From Leptodactylus fallax (taxonomy: Eukaryota; Chordata; Amphibia; Anura; Leptodactylidae), in NCBI GenBank assembly GCA_947044405.1, contig CAMRHE010000207.1, positions 754,001 to 818,000 of the forward strand: a stretch of 64,000 nt of DNA. The letters run 5' to 3'. The notes beneath the pieces were generated by a model that was not told where the DNA came from, ran no database searches, and saw only the letters and a list, made by a program, of their open reading frames with translations. The position numbers and the translations under genes are program-made. Shown piece after piece: positions 45,480 to 57,410 of the stretch. The first letter of the stretch is position 1; every line of letters begins with the position of its first letter.

Positions 45480-48020
45480 AGATTTGCTTAAAGAGGAGCT
45501 GTGCCACCACCAGTATCCCCAAACAAACAATTCTGGAACACCACAACTCGTGTATGCTGCCCCGGCGGGGAAGGTGCCTGTGACCAGCGGAGATGGCCGG
45601 GGCCCCGGACCACACAAGCGGCGGGGAAAGCCGGTCCCCGACCGCAACAACTGTATTGGAAAGGGACCCGGCATATTGCAGGCCCCCCAAAGATGGCAGG
45701 GCAGGGAACCCGGGAGGTGACTGAAAACAAAAATACAACTCACCCTCCGGGCACAGCGCTCCGGCGCTCCATCCGAGGCCTGGATTAGGCCCCAGCGAGA
45801 CATGGGGCACGGCCGCGAAGACGCAGTGTGCCCCCACGGACCGCCAGGCCCAACAGAGGCCCAGCAGCGACGCGGAAAAGAGCCGAAGACCTGAAGACGG
45901 CAGGATGGAGCGAGGATGTAAAGGAAAGGAAGGCAAGGTGAGTATGAATGTTGTTAAATCACCCCGGGCCTCCGAAAACCTGGGGTCTGAGGAGACCCAG
46001 AGAAAAATAGCACTGAAGGGAGGGGGCGTTGGGCGCAAAACGTGTGGGGGCCACTGTGGAGCATTAAACTGGGTGGGGAGGCACGTGGAGCAAAAACGTG
46101 TGGGGGCCACTGTGGAGCAAAATACGTGTGGGGGCCACTGTGGAGCATATAATACTGAGTGAGGGTCACGTGGAGCTATACCCATACAGTGGCCCCACGG
46201 TCCCCAACGATGGGGACCATGATGGGGCCATTATAATGTTTTGGGGGGCAGTGATGGAGGCCAATAGCCGGGGACAGTAAAGGGTGTGCAGGATAACAAA
46301 ACGCCGGGGCAGGCGAAAGAAACTAAACAAAAAAACCCCCCAAACCTCTCCTGTCCCTAGTGTCTCCCAGCGCAGTTTGGTCCTGCAGTCTGTTGTTTCT
46401 TCCAGCTAAAGTTCCCTGCACGGGACTACCTGTGACGTCACATGACCCCTGAGGCCAATCAGTGGCCTACGGGAAGGGACCTGGGACATCACAGCCAGTG
46501 AGGACCCAGCAAAAGAAGACAGCGGAGCTGCAGGAAGACAGGTGAGTATGTTTAGTATGGTTTTTTGGGGGGGGGTAGGGGGGATTCACCTCCCCCGGAC
46601 AATATAAAAAAGAAAAAAATAACTGGATCACCCTAAATGTGGCGCATAAAGGGGGCCCGGGGGAAAAAGGGGTTGTCCAGGCATAATTTGTTATGGTTAT
46701 CCCAGGATAGGCCATAGAACCTGACTGTAGGGGGCGACCCCGGACCGATCAGCTGAGGAGCCACCGATGCCCGCCGACACAAACAGGGCCAGAAGCAGAA
46801 AGCTCTGTCCACGAAGGAGCGGGCACCTCACGTATCTCAGCACATTGAAGCAGTAGGAGCTGAGCTGCAGTGAAGGCGCCAGACTGCAAGGCGGATGGAG
46901 CCTGCCCGGCCCTGTGTTGTGTACAGAACGGGCCCAGAAGTGGCCCGACAGCGATGGGGCCGGTGTCAGCCCCCACGATCAGGAATGGCCTACCTGAGCA
47001 TAGGCCATAAAAAGATTAACCCGGACAACCCCTTTAATATGCCCCACACAGAATGTCCCCCCCACAGGATGTTAGCCCCCATCACTACCCCACACAATAA
47101 ATGACCCCACACTGTTCCGCAACAGATGGGGACCAGTGAAGAGGCCACATGTGGGGAGACCAGTGAAGTGACCATAGAAAAAGGCCCAGACAACCCCAAA
47201 AAGGTTGTCCATAAACTGGAGTGACCACTGTGCTGCCGCCAGGGAGGTGTAAAAAAAGAAAAAAAAAAAAAAAGCATACTCACCGCCCCAGCACCCGGCC
47301 CCGCCTGTGTCTGCGGCCAGGTGGCGCCACACTGAAAATCCTGTACCTAATTGGTCTTAGTGATCACATGAGGTGCAGGACTCCCAGCAAGGAACGCCGG
47401 AGACCACTGGCAGCGGACAACGGAGCGCCGGGAACAGGTGAGTATGCAAACAACACACCCCCGCCAGCCACAGGGGCCCAACCTGGACAACCCTAAAGGA
47501 ATCCACTCCAATATGATGGCCTGTCCTAGGATAGGCCACAAATACACTGCGATGATACAACAGCCAGGACCCGCAGACGGCCCAGGACAGTGTGGCTACA
47601 GGTAAAGGTAACAACTGGAGCCACGCGCACGCCAACAAGGTGCAGTAGGTTAGGTAGTGCAGTGGTGCACATGGTAAGTGGGTGAGCAACAGGCCCCGAC
47701 AGTAACCAGCCGCCCGCCGGTACCGCGACACAGGGGCGATGGTGGGCCCCAGAAACAACCACTGGTGGGCCCAGACACCAGCCGACACTGCTGGCAAAAG
47801 CGGGGCTGGCGCACCGCAAGGACAGCTGTACACCGCAGAGATAAGCAGCTGCAGGATAGAGGGCAGAAGCATGGAGCCAGCTGTAGAGCAGCCGGACACC
47901 CAGAGAGAAGGCAGGGACGCACAATGGCACTGTGTAACAGCAAGGAGCAGCCAAATGCAGCTCCCCCGGCCCGGGGACTGTAGATGCTGCTGGGGTCCTA
48001 GAGGACCCAGATCAGTCAGA
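45480..48020. repeat. GC-rich cluster of dispersed repeats
   Basis: At least four blocks share AGGTGAGTATG (at 45936, 46537 and 47435, with the related 41150). Also present are a short minisatellite with GTGTGGGGGCCACTGTGGAGC units (46035-46150), a TGTGACGTCACATG palindrome at 46430-46443 and paired phrases such as GGTTGTCCAGG / CCTGGACAACC. Long open frames on both strands (for example 45379-46185 minus and 47357-47899 minus) reflect high GC rather than genes: they show no conserved domain and overlap one another. Confidence 0.6.
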
Positions 48021-48850
48021 TCAACCTGCAGTTAAGATTAGGAGGCTGCATTCCTGCAACTGGGGCTTAAGTATCAGCCCAAGTTACAGGGAAACAGCAA
48101 AAGGGAAGGAATAAAGTAAAAAAAAACAAAAAAACCACCAATATCACAACCACATCACAGGTTCTAGCCTCACCTAAGCTCACAACACTGTGGGGGAAAT
48201 TCATCAATCCTTCTGTGCCATTTTTATTGGGTCACCTGGGCCCGACATATTCATTATTACTCATAGCAGTCTTCTGTCGTGAGTTATAATGGCAATCTAC
48301 AACAGTTCCTAAGTGGCGTAGATTTCCATTCTCGCTCTGAGACATGCAGGTGATTTATGAAGAAGCCCGCTCCCTGCGCCATTAAATTACCATAATGGAA
48401 CACTATTTTAATTTTTTTTGTAACACTTTCTGCAATTTAAGAAAAAAATATGAAAAACAGACATTTCCTCTACTTATTTACATTTTACCAGATATTTAAA
48501 TAAAATAAAAATAACATAAAAATAAAGCACTGTGTGTCACCACAAAAATTATATGTTATAAGTGTATGTATGTTATTATATATAAATTGTTACAGTCCTG
48601 TATGTACCAAAAAACCTAAGAATGTGCCCAGTCCTGCACCAGGGAAAATGGGCCAGTCCTGAATTGGTTAAAGAATACTTTTTTTTTTTCCACCATAGGA
48701 AGTATAACTAAAATAACATTATAATACACAGTACATAAACTCATAATACAGACAACAGTGATCGATAAAAAGACTTCCTTCCTCACTACTTCTGGTTCTG
48801 ATACCTTGTGGACTTTTGCTTGAATGGATGGACTAAAAAAACCTAAAATG
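48021..48850. other. Intergenic, AT-rich, no gene
   Basis: No exon or repeat signature. A and T runs are frequent between 48400 and 48600. Confidence 0.4.
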
Positions 48851-48851
48851 T

Positions 48852-49065
48852 TAGGCTGTGTTCACATCTGCGCTCGCTGCCCATTCCACTTGAAAAATGC
48901 ACTCTGAATTTTTAGGGAGAAACCAGGAGGAAACCTGGCGGACCACATTATAGTCTATGGTGTCCGCAGGTAACTGCTTTTTAAGCGGATTGGGTTTCTG
49001 TTTTTCGGATCCCCAAGCAGACGTAAAGATCAGAAATCCAAACACAGGTGTGAACCAAGTGTTAG
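48852..49065. mobile_element. MITE with TAGGCTGTGTTCACA end
   Basis: TTAGGCTGTGTTCACATCTGCG at the left is echoed in inverse by AACACAGGTGTGAACCAAGTG at the right. The interior contains GGCGGACCACATTATAGTC and ACAGTCTATGGTGTCCGC-type phrases. Boundaries approximate. Confidence 0.6.
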
Positions 49066-49327
49066 TCTCGTGTTACATAAGCAAATATAATTCTGAGAAT
49101 ACTGGCAAACCTGAAAGTAGAAGGGTTTGGTGGTGTTTCTATGTCCTTCCTGTGTGAGACAAGACACCGGCAGAGCGGTTTGGTCCCTATCAAGATATAC
49201 ATGTACACCTGGATGATACAAGTGTGCATATTTATTAGAGACAGAAGAGACTGGCACGTCTGTTCTAGTAAATACTTGTATTCCTCATTAAATAACAAAT
49301 CTGGAAAATCTTTTGTCATAACTTAGG

Positions 49328-49575
49328 GTTGTGTTGTTCCTATATTGTTGCTCCTACAAATTTAAGAAAAAATTGACAACTGGGTGTTACCATTCCCCTT
49401 GTCAAGGGTGTGTGTCTCTGCACCGTCTGTCACTGTCAGCATTCATTGGACAGTATGGGAGAGAACAGGGACACACCCCCAACTAGAATCACTCACTTGT
49501 CAATTTAGTCATACATTTATAGTAGGCATAACAGAGGAAGGGCACAATGCAGAGCTCTAAGAAGAATGTCTCAGA
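49328..49575. repeat. TTATTCCTCCT family element (copy 4)
   Basis: GTGTTGTTCCTATATTGTTGCTCCTAC near the left mirrors GTAGGCATAACAGAGGAAGGGCAC near the right. Shares TTGACAACTGGGTGTTACC and GGGACACACCCCCAACTAG with copy 2. Confidence 0.7.
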
Positions 49576-49885
49576 ATTGGTGTAGTATAGGGTATACAGG
49601 TATTAAAATCACCATGTTAGGAGTGGTGACAGATCCTCATTAAGCTCACGCAGGCACAGGGTCTTGCTGCTGTACCCCACTGCTAGTACTGTTGTACCAG
49701 GCACCGCCATATGGCTACCCACTACTTTGTTTCAATTTGCTGTGAGACACGTTTGTCTGTTTCATACTTTTGGGCAATCTTTATAGTTACCTAGCTTACC
49801 AGGTAGAAGTATAATAACTTCACACAATACAGTGTGGAATATATGGAGATCAGAGTGAACTCAGACCACAACTGCTAGCTTATAA

Positions 49886-50745
49886 TAATAATCATTTTAT
49901 TTATATAGCGCCAACATATTCCGCAGCACTTTACATATCAGAGGGGACGAGAACAGACAATATCACGTGCAGACACTATCATGAACAGACAATGGCAGAC
50001 ATTACAGTGTAACAAAAGAATTAACATACCAAGCTATAGGGGCAAGGGCTCTGTTCACAAGAGCTTACAATCTATGAGGAAATAGGGGAGACATAAGAGG
50101 TACAAGGGCTTGTTTGATACAATGGACCAGCCATCTATTAATAAATAAGGTGATATAACTGAAGCTGTATGAGCCGTCACCAGCTGGTACCTGTGAATAT
50201 ACAGATACTAAGTGCATGGAGTGCAGTGTAACTTCTAGATGTAGGGGTCAGGTTCTGAGTAATAGAGTAGAAAGGATAGCTTAGTGTATGGAGGTGCAAT
50301 GTGATCAGGTCATGTGATAAGCCTGCCCAAACAGACGTGATTTTAGGACATGTTTGAAGCTGCTGTAGTTGTGTGTTAATCTAATTGTCCTTTGTAAAGC
50401 ATTCCAGAGCACCGTTGCAGCTTGAGAAAAGTCTTGGGAGACGAGAATGAGATATTTGGATAACAAAAGGTCATTGGCAGGACGGTTAGGGCGGTAAACA
50501 GAGATGAGGGAAATGTAGGGGAGTGCAACAACTATGGAGGGATTTGTGGGCAAGTGTGCTAATTTTATATTGTATTCTGTGATGATGGGCACCCAGTGCT
50601 GGGACTGACACAAGGTAGATGCATCTGTGTATTGGTTTCACAGAAAGATGAGTCTGGCGGCTGCATTCAGGACAAAGTTTAGTAAGAAGAAGACCAATTA
50701 TTAGAGAATTGCTTGTCATAGCAAGTAACGGCAAGGACATATTTA
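49886..50745. repeat. Dispersed repeat with TATATAGCGCCAACATATTCCGC
   Basis: The segment starts at TATAATAATAATCATTTTATTTATATAGCGCC and carries GCTTACAATCTATGAGGAAATAGG and AAGCATTCCAGAGCACCG. I know these as one common interspersed family in frogs and fish but cannot name its class with certainty. The minus-strand frames at 50305-50740 lie within it and are not supported as genes. Confidence 0.6.
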
Positions 50746-51262
50746 CTTCTAGAAAACTTAATGATAGCTATTTTACAGTATTGCAAATCAAGAATTATAT
50801 AGTTTGTTCTTCTCTCGTTCTAGTCTACATACTACATAATAATGCAATAATATTAGTGTAAAATAAATGCAGCTATTTACAAGCAATGCCAGCACTTGCC
50901 ATTAGGTGGCTCTAATGTATTTGAATATGTAGAACTAATCTCTATTCAAATGACTGCATACAAACTATCCCAGCTGCTCATACATGGCACAGCTATAACC
51001 ACTCACTACTGACATTTGGGTCAAATATCTAGACAATATAATGATGTTGTTGTTGAGAAGAAGCCAGATATAGATCCAGCTGTGGATATTTTATATTATT
51101 CATCACTTTTACACTCACTCTTGGCTTTGGCTCAAAAAACGGAATCAAAACTGCCACAAAAAACTGCTGCAGGTTTCTGAAACCACCCGAAAGTAACATA
51201 ATTTTGCTCTCTGCGGCACTTGTGCACACAGTAGGCGGCATTCATCAAATGTGTTATGCCAC
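50746..51262. other. Intergenic; small CCCCACGT-type fragment
   Basis: About 51110-51190 holds CACTCTTGGCTTTGGCTCAAAAAAC, a piece of the CCCCACGT family. No gene. Confidence 0.45.
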
Positions 51263-51276
51263 AAAAATAGTAACAA

Positions 51277-52007
51277 TCATCTCAGTGCATTACATTTCAG
51301 GAAGCGCAGTATAAGTTGTTGATGCATTGGTATCATACCCCGGCTCTCCTCCATGCTTTAAATCCATTGGTTCCCCCATGGTGCTGGCACTGTGGAGCTG
51401 CGGTGGGTACCCTGCACCATATCTTTTGGACGTGCCCTCTCATCCTGGGTTTCTGGAGGGAGGTCAGGACTTTGACGACTGCTCTCTTTTTGCAAGAGGT
51501 CCCTCTTGACCCTCTGGTCTATCTCCTGAACCTTCCCCCCAGTCACCTGAGCAATAAGTCATCCAGGCTTTTCTTGCACCTTTGTACTGCAGCTAAAATT
51601 CTCATAGCTAGAAACTGGAAGAAAGTGAGTCCCCCATCTGGTCTTGATCTTGTGGCTAGAGTGAAGGATGTGAGGAGTCTTGAATGCCTGACCGCGGGCC
51701 TAAACAACTCACAGGAGGCCTTTGGGGCTATCTGGGCGCCCTGGGATATGTATTGTACATCACAGGGTCTCTGATCTCTAGTCCTCTTCTCCCCTCCCCT
51801 CCTTTCCTCTGCTTCTACCCTTGTCTTCTTAATCCCTTCATCCCTCCCCTCCCTTGTTTACTGTCTAATTTGAATGCATATTGCTTAAGGGAGAAGAGGC
51901 GGATAGCCTCTACCTACCTCATTGTTTTCTGCTTGTTTGATCTTTTTTTCTCTTTATACCTTGTTAATGAAAATTTTTTTCAATAAAAATTACAGTTAAA
52001 TAAAAAA
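51277..52007 (+). mobile_element. 5'-truncated L1-type retrotransposon insertion
   Basis: Directly flanked by the 14-bp repeat AAAAATAGTAACAA (51263-51276 and 52008-52021, the right copy overlapping the A tail). The insert ends CAATAAAAATTACAG then TTAAAT and an A run, the expected polyadenylated 3' end. Only the extreme 3' end of ORF2 and the 3' UTR are present, the usual result of incomplete reverse transcription. Confidence 0.9.
51286..51774 (+). pseudogene. L1 ORF2 C-terminal fragment
   Basis: An uninterrupted frame through LLMHWYHTPALLHAL, CWHCGAAVGTLHHIFWTCP and WREV to a stop at 51772-51774. The C-x2-C ... H-x(3-4)-C-type cluster with W is the zinc-binding C-terminal region of vertebrate L1 ORF2 proteins. 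Endonuclease and reverse transcriptase domains are absent, so it is a dead fragment, but the lack of stops suggests the insertion is young. The first ATG is at 51316, but this is a fragment of a longer frame, not a start. Confidence 0.85.
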
Positions 52008-52021
52008 AAAAATAGTAACAA

Positions 52022-53084
52022 ATCATTTAACACCACTTGTAACTAAAACAGTCGCAAGTGGAGTGTTTGCAACAATCTTGCCACTTTTCTGAAATTTTTG
52101 TGGCATAAATGACACCAGAATTGTGGCACATTTTGCTTAGTAAATATTTCCCACATTGTGCAAGCAGAGAGGATATCAATGCTCCAGAGGGGAGCATATA
52201 ACTTCACAATAAAAGCGGTCAGTAAGTTATCCAGTAATATTACACTGCACACAGGCTTATTTTAAAAGGGAGGGAAGAAAAATATTATTGGATCGCTTCT
52301 TTAAAATCACAAATCAGTTTAGCCTGAACTCTAAATAAAGTCAGGTTTTATGCTACATTTTGCACAAATCCTATGCCCAGCAGCAAGTACCGCTGGACAT
52401 CAGGCCCCAATGTTTAATGCTTGGCATTATGATCTGTAATGCGGTATTCTCATCCATTTTATCACTTATCGATACCACTTATGTTTTTTATACTCCAGGT
52501 CTGGCTGGTCATAATGAGTCAAGTAGACTGATAATACGTACCTGATAGCTGAGATATTACTATTGTATTTTTTTTTCTTTTATACATGAAAGCAAACATC
52601 TTGCATTGCATTTATGAGGAGTGAAAAATACCAACCAGGAAGAAAGTCATGCCATAACATGTTTCTCCGTGGCTTCTTATGGGGGTGTTCACAGAGGAAC
52701 ATGTGCTGGGGCATGACTCTCTCTGGTAGGTATTTTTAAGTCAGCGCATATGCACTATGCTTGTAGGACTATTAGTGGGATTGACATCAGTAACTGTGAA
52801 ATAATATACCATTTGTTCTATTTGCTGTATGGCCAGGGTTCATGACAAAAAAGGTCAGAAGGCAATTGTTATTACCCCCCCCCCCCACCACCACCACAGT
52901 ATTACCACCCACTTAGCCATTATACCATAATTTACATCAACACTATAAGGGCTTACCGTATATCTTTGGAGTGGCTGAACGAAGGTGAATAAGCAAAACA
53001 CCAAAATGCTCAGGAGGACCGCGCCTATCGGATGCTGTATGTCATTGGGCTTTTCAGATCTGATGACAGGTCCACTTTAAGGTT
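52022..53084. other. Intergenic, no gene
   Basis: No exon seen. A C homopolymer of 13-14 nt with a short CAC repeat is at about 52875-52900. Confidence 0.4.
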
Positions 53085-53325
53085 AAGGCCCCACGTAGCA
53101 GGCCGCAGCTAAAAAGTGCTGCGTGAAAAAACGCGTTTTTTCCGGCAGTGCTTTTCATAGAAAGTCCGCAGAGGTTTCCTCTGTGGGCTTTCTGCTTCCA
53201 TTATACAACTATTGTTTATAATTAACAGGTTGCGGTTTTGGAAATTGCAGCATTTCCGCTGCGTGGATTTTTCTGCAATGTGTGGATGGGATTTAAGGTG
53301 TTTACGCCACATGGGGCCCCGGCCT
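53085..53325. mobile_element. CCCCACGT-family element (short copy)
   Basis: GTTAAGGCCCCACGTAGCAGGCCG at the left is inverted as CCACATGGGGCCCCGGCCTAA at the right. The interior has GCAGAGGTTTCCTCTGTGGGC and AAATTGCAGCATTTCCGCTGCGTGG. Confidence 0.75.
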
Positions 53326-54409
53326 AAGGTAGCAATACAATTTAGATTATCAGCCGAACAACTGTTTCGCCAGCAGCTAATTCTCCCTAGCCCCCCCATA
53401 TGCATGCATGCTTGGATTGACTGAGTGTGCAAGTCTTCCCTATAGGGAAAGTGATATAAGCTGCTGCCTCTGCCTCTAATTTTAAATCCCTTAAGAACCA
53501 AAGATTTGGCATGTTGAGATTCAACAATCTGAGCCATACCTTCCCAATTATCTGCCATTGGGGCAGAGTCAAAGTGAAAACTGGCCAAACATCTAATACA
53601 CATTAAATAGTCAGCCAGTACAGCAAAAATAGGTGGTTTCGGCTGACCTGAGTCCAAAATGTATGGCCTCGTTTTTTTTTTTTTTTGCTATAAACGTCAC
53701 CTTTTACTAAAAGAAAACTTCCTCCATGCATTTCATTACTTTTATCCTACTTATCTCACCCCATGAACTGGACTGAAGCCAATTGTATCTGACGTTATGG
53801 ATGGAGTCTTCCTGCTGTACCCCCATGTGAATTATTGTCTGTGACCACCAGTTAGTTCTGTTAAAAGACTACATTCTGTGGTCACTGACAGGAAGTGATG
53901 TCATTTGTTTGGCAGCCGTACACTGGAGGACATCACTTGGAGGGAAAGGACAGGTCACAAAGGAAAATGACTGCACAGCCATGTTATATAGCATGTTGTT
54001 GTGTCTCTGACTTTACATAGTTGATTGCTTGGGGTCAGACCACTGAGACCCCTGTCAATATGAGAACATGGGTGTTTTACTCTCATTGTGAATTACAGCC
54101 GGGCTGAATGTGGGCATGCCCCTGCTGGACACAATGCATCTGTGCTCTCATTCACTTCAATGGGAGCTATGGAGATAGCCAAATGAGGACAGAGGGTAAA
54201 TATGATCTGTGCTATAATCCCTTTTAACCATACACATGAATAATTGGACATTTTCCTCTTTTATCAGTCTCTAATCTTGCTGGATGTATCAGCAGGCTCT
54301 AGTCTTACCTACTTTACATTTATTTCCAGATCTACTGCATATTTTCCACATTTCACTAGTTCTAACAATTTGTTGTACATCCATCTCTTATCATGCATGA
54401 TAAGACTAA
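53326..54409. other. Intergenic, no gene
   Basis: No conserved exon. The long minus-strand frame at 53109-53657 overlaps the repeat above and has no recognised domain. Confidence 0.4.
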
Positions 54410-54411
54410 AG

Positions 54412-54715
54412 CCGGGGCCCCATGTGACGTAAACGCCAGGCCACGGCAAAAAACGCAGTGTTTTACAGTCACTGCAAAGTGGATGGGATTCTAGCAAATC
54501 CCATGCACACATTTTTGAAAAATACACGCAGCGGAAATGCTGTGATTTACAAAATCGTCACAGTTTTGGAAATTGCAGCATGTCAATAATACCTATGGAA
54601 ACGACATAGGTTTCCCTATAGGAATAATGGAAGTTGAAAATCCGCAGGGGATTGCGGCCGCAATTTTTACATCAGCGCTTATTCGATGCGGCCCGCTATG
54701 TGGAGCCTTAGCCTA
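54412..54715. mobile_element. CCCCACGT-family element (complete copy)
   Basis: Left end GCCGGGGCCCCATGTGACGTAAACGCC, right end GCCCGCTATGTGGAGCCTTAGCC. The central family blocks (TTTTGGAAATTGCAGCATGTCAATAAT, GGTTTCCCTATAGGAATAATGG) are in the usual order. Confidence 0.78.
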
Positions 54716-54809
54716 CAAAATATTGTCTCCTTATTGTTGATCGGTGATCTCACTGCTAATATGTACTGTACTAGTACCCAACATGTGACCCCCTGAGGGT
54801 AGAGACAAG

Positions 54810-55125
54810 TGTAGGCAAATGGGTTTTTATAATAGGTTAACTCTGACATGCTCAAAGAATGGCTATAATCACACCAAAAAATAATAAAATAAAAAGTGTT
54901 TAATAAATGAAAAGAGATAATACTTAGCTGCAGTTACATGTATTACAAATGATCAGTGGTTCACTGATGAAATGGGGAGCCCCGTTGAATATTATGCACT
55001 AATATACACCCAGTCTGTTCAATGACGTCCAAAGGTTGCTGGGCATCCCTATGATCCCAACAGAAGCCAACAGGATGTAGTGTACCATAGAGTTTTATAG
55101 TACCTTTGGAGGGGGAGGATGAGGG
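54810..55125. repeat. Unnamed dispersed repeat, copy B
   Basis: Same orientation and order as 11297-11583: GTGTAGGCAAATGGGTTTTTATAA, then GAAATGGGGAGCCCC, GACGTCCAAAGGTTGCTGGGC and TTTTATAGTACCTTTGGAGGG. Confidence 0.75.
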
Positions 55126-55224
55126 TGAAGGGGCTTCCAGGACTGTGTATGTCTGGTCATAACATGAGCATATAAACAGGACTTCTGATCTAACCAATGC
55201 TGGCATAACAACTAATGGGAGACG

Positions 55225-55420
55225 TGACCTGCCCCATGTGGCATTTTACAGTCACTGCAAGGGAATCCCATCCACACCTTGCAGAAAAATACGCAACGAA
55301 ATCGCAGCATGTGAATTGTACCTGTGGAAATGCCGGTGGTTTCCCTATAGGTATAAGGGCAGAAAGTCCACAGAGGAAAACTCTACAGACTTTCCATGAA
55401 AAGCGCTGCGGGATAAAAAA
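55225..55420. repeat. CCCCACGT-family fragment
   Basis: CCATGTGGCATTTTACAGTCACTGCAAGG followed by GAAATGCCGGTGGTTTCCC and GCAGAAAGTCCACAGAGGAAAA. The right end is lost before the 16-bp tandem repeat. Confidence 0.7.
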
Positions 55421-55441
55421 AAATCAACATGAAGCAGTTAC

Positions 55442-55540
55442 CTAGGCTACATATTACATAGGCTGCATATTACCTAGGCTGCATATTACCTAGGCTACAT
55501 ATTACATAGGCTGCATATTACCTAGGCTGCATATTACATA
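55442..55540. repeat. 16-bp minisatellite (TAGGCTGCATATTACC)
   Basis: Six head-to-tail copies of TAGGCTGCATATTACC with A/G and A/C variants. The array ends four bases before the TTAA of the next element. Confidence 0.9.
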
Positions 55541-55548
55541 AGCTTTAA

Positions 55549-56829
55549 CCCCTTAACGACCCAGGGCGTAATAGTACGTCCTGAGTCGCATGACGATGTA
55601 TGGAGAGAGCTCAGGAGCTGAGCGCTCTCCATACACCGCGGGTGCCGGCTGTATAATACAGCCAGGACCCACAGCTAACAGCAGGGATCGGTGCCTGCAC
55701 CGATCGCGGCTGTTAACCCTTTAGATGCCGCGGTCAAACGCAACCGTGGCGTCTAAATTGTGGAGCCGCCAAGGGCGCCGCCATTTTTACCTCATCGCCG
55801 CCCTCCAGAACGTCATCGGAGGGCGGCGATTGGTTGCCATGACAGCCGGGAGCCTATTGAAGGCTCCCAGGCCTGTCATTACAGTATAGCTATTATGCGA
55901 TGCCAGAGGCATTGTCTAATAGCAGTAACGGCATTTTGCTATTCACTGCGATACAGTAGTGTCGCAGTGAATAGTATGATCGATCAGACTCCCTAGGTTT
56001 CAAGGTCCCTAGGGAGTCTGATCATACAAGTAAAAGTAGAAAAAAAAAAAGTTTTTAAAAGTATGTAAAAATTAAAAAAAACACAAAAGTTCAAATCACC
56101 CCCCTTTCCCTAGATCAGATATAAAAGTAAATAAACAAAAGTAAGCATAAACACTTTAGGTATCCCCGCGCTCCAAAATGCCCGAACTATTAAAATATTT
56201 ATCCCATACGGTGAACGGCGTAGCGGGGAAAAAAAAATCAAAAAGGCCAAATAGCGTTTTTTTCAACACTTTGTCTCCTATAAAAAATTGAATAAAAAGT
56301 GATCAAACCATCAGATCTTTCCCCAAGTGGTATCAATAAAAACGTCATGTTGTCCCGCATAAAAAGACGCCTTAGCCAGCTCCATACATGTAAATATGAA
56401 AAAGTTACAGGTGACACAATATGGCAACACAAAATTTTTTTTTCTATTTAGCAAAGTTTTAAATTTTTTAAAAGGTATCAAAACATTACAAATACTATAT
56501 AAATTTGGTATCGCCGTGTTCGTACTGACCTGCAGAATACAGATAACATGTCATTTTTACCACACAGTGAATGGTGTAAAAATTAAACCCATATGAATTT
56601 GGCGCAAATGCAGTTTTTCTCCAATTGCACCTCATTCTGAATTTTTTTCCAGCTTCCCAGTACATTGCACAGCATATTGAATAGTGACATTACAAAGTAC
56701 AATTTGTTTCGCAAACAATAAGCCATCATGTGACTCTGTGAACTGAAAAATGAAAAAGTTATGGCTCTTGGAGTGTGGGGAGGGAAAAACGAAAATGCAA
56801 AAACGAAAAATGGCCCGGTCATTAAGGGG
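55549..56829. mobile_element. TTAA-flanked element of 1281 bp
   Basis: Ends CCCCTTAACGACCC and GGTCATTAAGGGG are inverted, with TTAA outside both (55545-55548 and 56830-56833). Near the left it has a hairpin (TATGGAGAGAGCTC / GAGCGCTCTCCATA) and at 55979-56026 a near-perfect one (GATCAGACTCCCTAGG / CCCTAGGGAGTCTGATC). A piggyBac-type duplication with no transposase frame. It is the largest of the TTAA elements here. Confidence 0.88.
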
Positions 56830-57159
56830 TTAATGCCACACACTGCTGCGGATTTCAACCGTGGCGCAGTTTCAGGCCCATGGTATCTAATGAAATGTAC
56901 CACAGTTAATTTTTTATTTACAATCAGATGAACTAACGCAAAGAACCCTTCTATATGTGTCCATATAAACCAGAGACCTGCATGTTCCCATACACTTATT
57001 GGAACCAATTAAGACTTCATTCACACATGCAGTTAGAGATTATAACGCCATGTACAATATGACAGGCTGTATAGAGAGGATCCGATCCCCGAAAATAGTT
57101 CCTGCTGCCAAGGCAAATTGCGCTTGAAGACGTCCTCGGCAGTGAAGGACCAGAACTTA

Positions 57160-57190
57160 TCACGTGATGCTTTTTAGCCAATCAGCATTG
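57160..57190 (+). promoter_or_regulatory. E-box and CCAAT box upstream of the PHF12 island
   Basis: CACGTGA at 57162-57168 (E-box, USF/MAX type) and GCCAATCAGC at 57177-57186 (CCAAT box, NF-Y type) lie 15 bp apart. They are established motif classes; their use here is an inference from position upstream of the CpG island. Confidence 0.5.
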
Positions 57191-57410
57191 TTCTCTCTGC
57201 AGCACTGCCTTCAAACGCCATTTATGTTGACGGCATTCTGTAAGAATGATTTTGGAGCTTAGACCAGTTTACAAAATGTTTCCCTGCTAAAGACGCCATA
57301 ATTTATAGTTTTCTAGGTGGATAAGAGAATCGGCAATCTTTGTCAAGAAGTCTTCACTACATACATGCCAGCTCCAACATGGCCGCCCTTCCATTACATA
57401 CACATAACGC

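Noticed and set aside
45379..46185. 268-codon open frame on the minus strand
   Set aside because: Lies in GC-rich repeat sequence, overlaps other long frames on both strands, has no recognisable domain and includes minisatellite-derived peptide repeats.
46430..46443. Full CRE palindrome TGACGTCA
   Set aside because: A single site in a dispersed repeat with no nearby gene; no reason to call it regulatory.
47357..47954. Overlapping 142-180-codon minus-strand frames
   Set aside because: Three frames are open at once because of high GC; no conserved domain and no splice or start context.
50305..50740. Minus-strand frames of 84-102 codons
   Set aside because: They lie inside a common dispersed repeat and show no recognisable protein domain.
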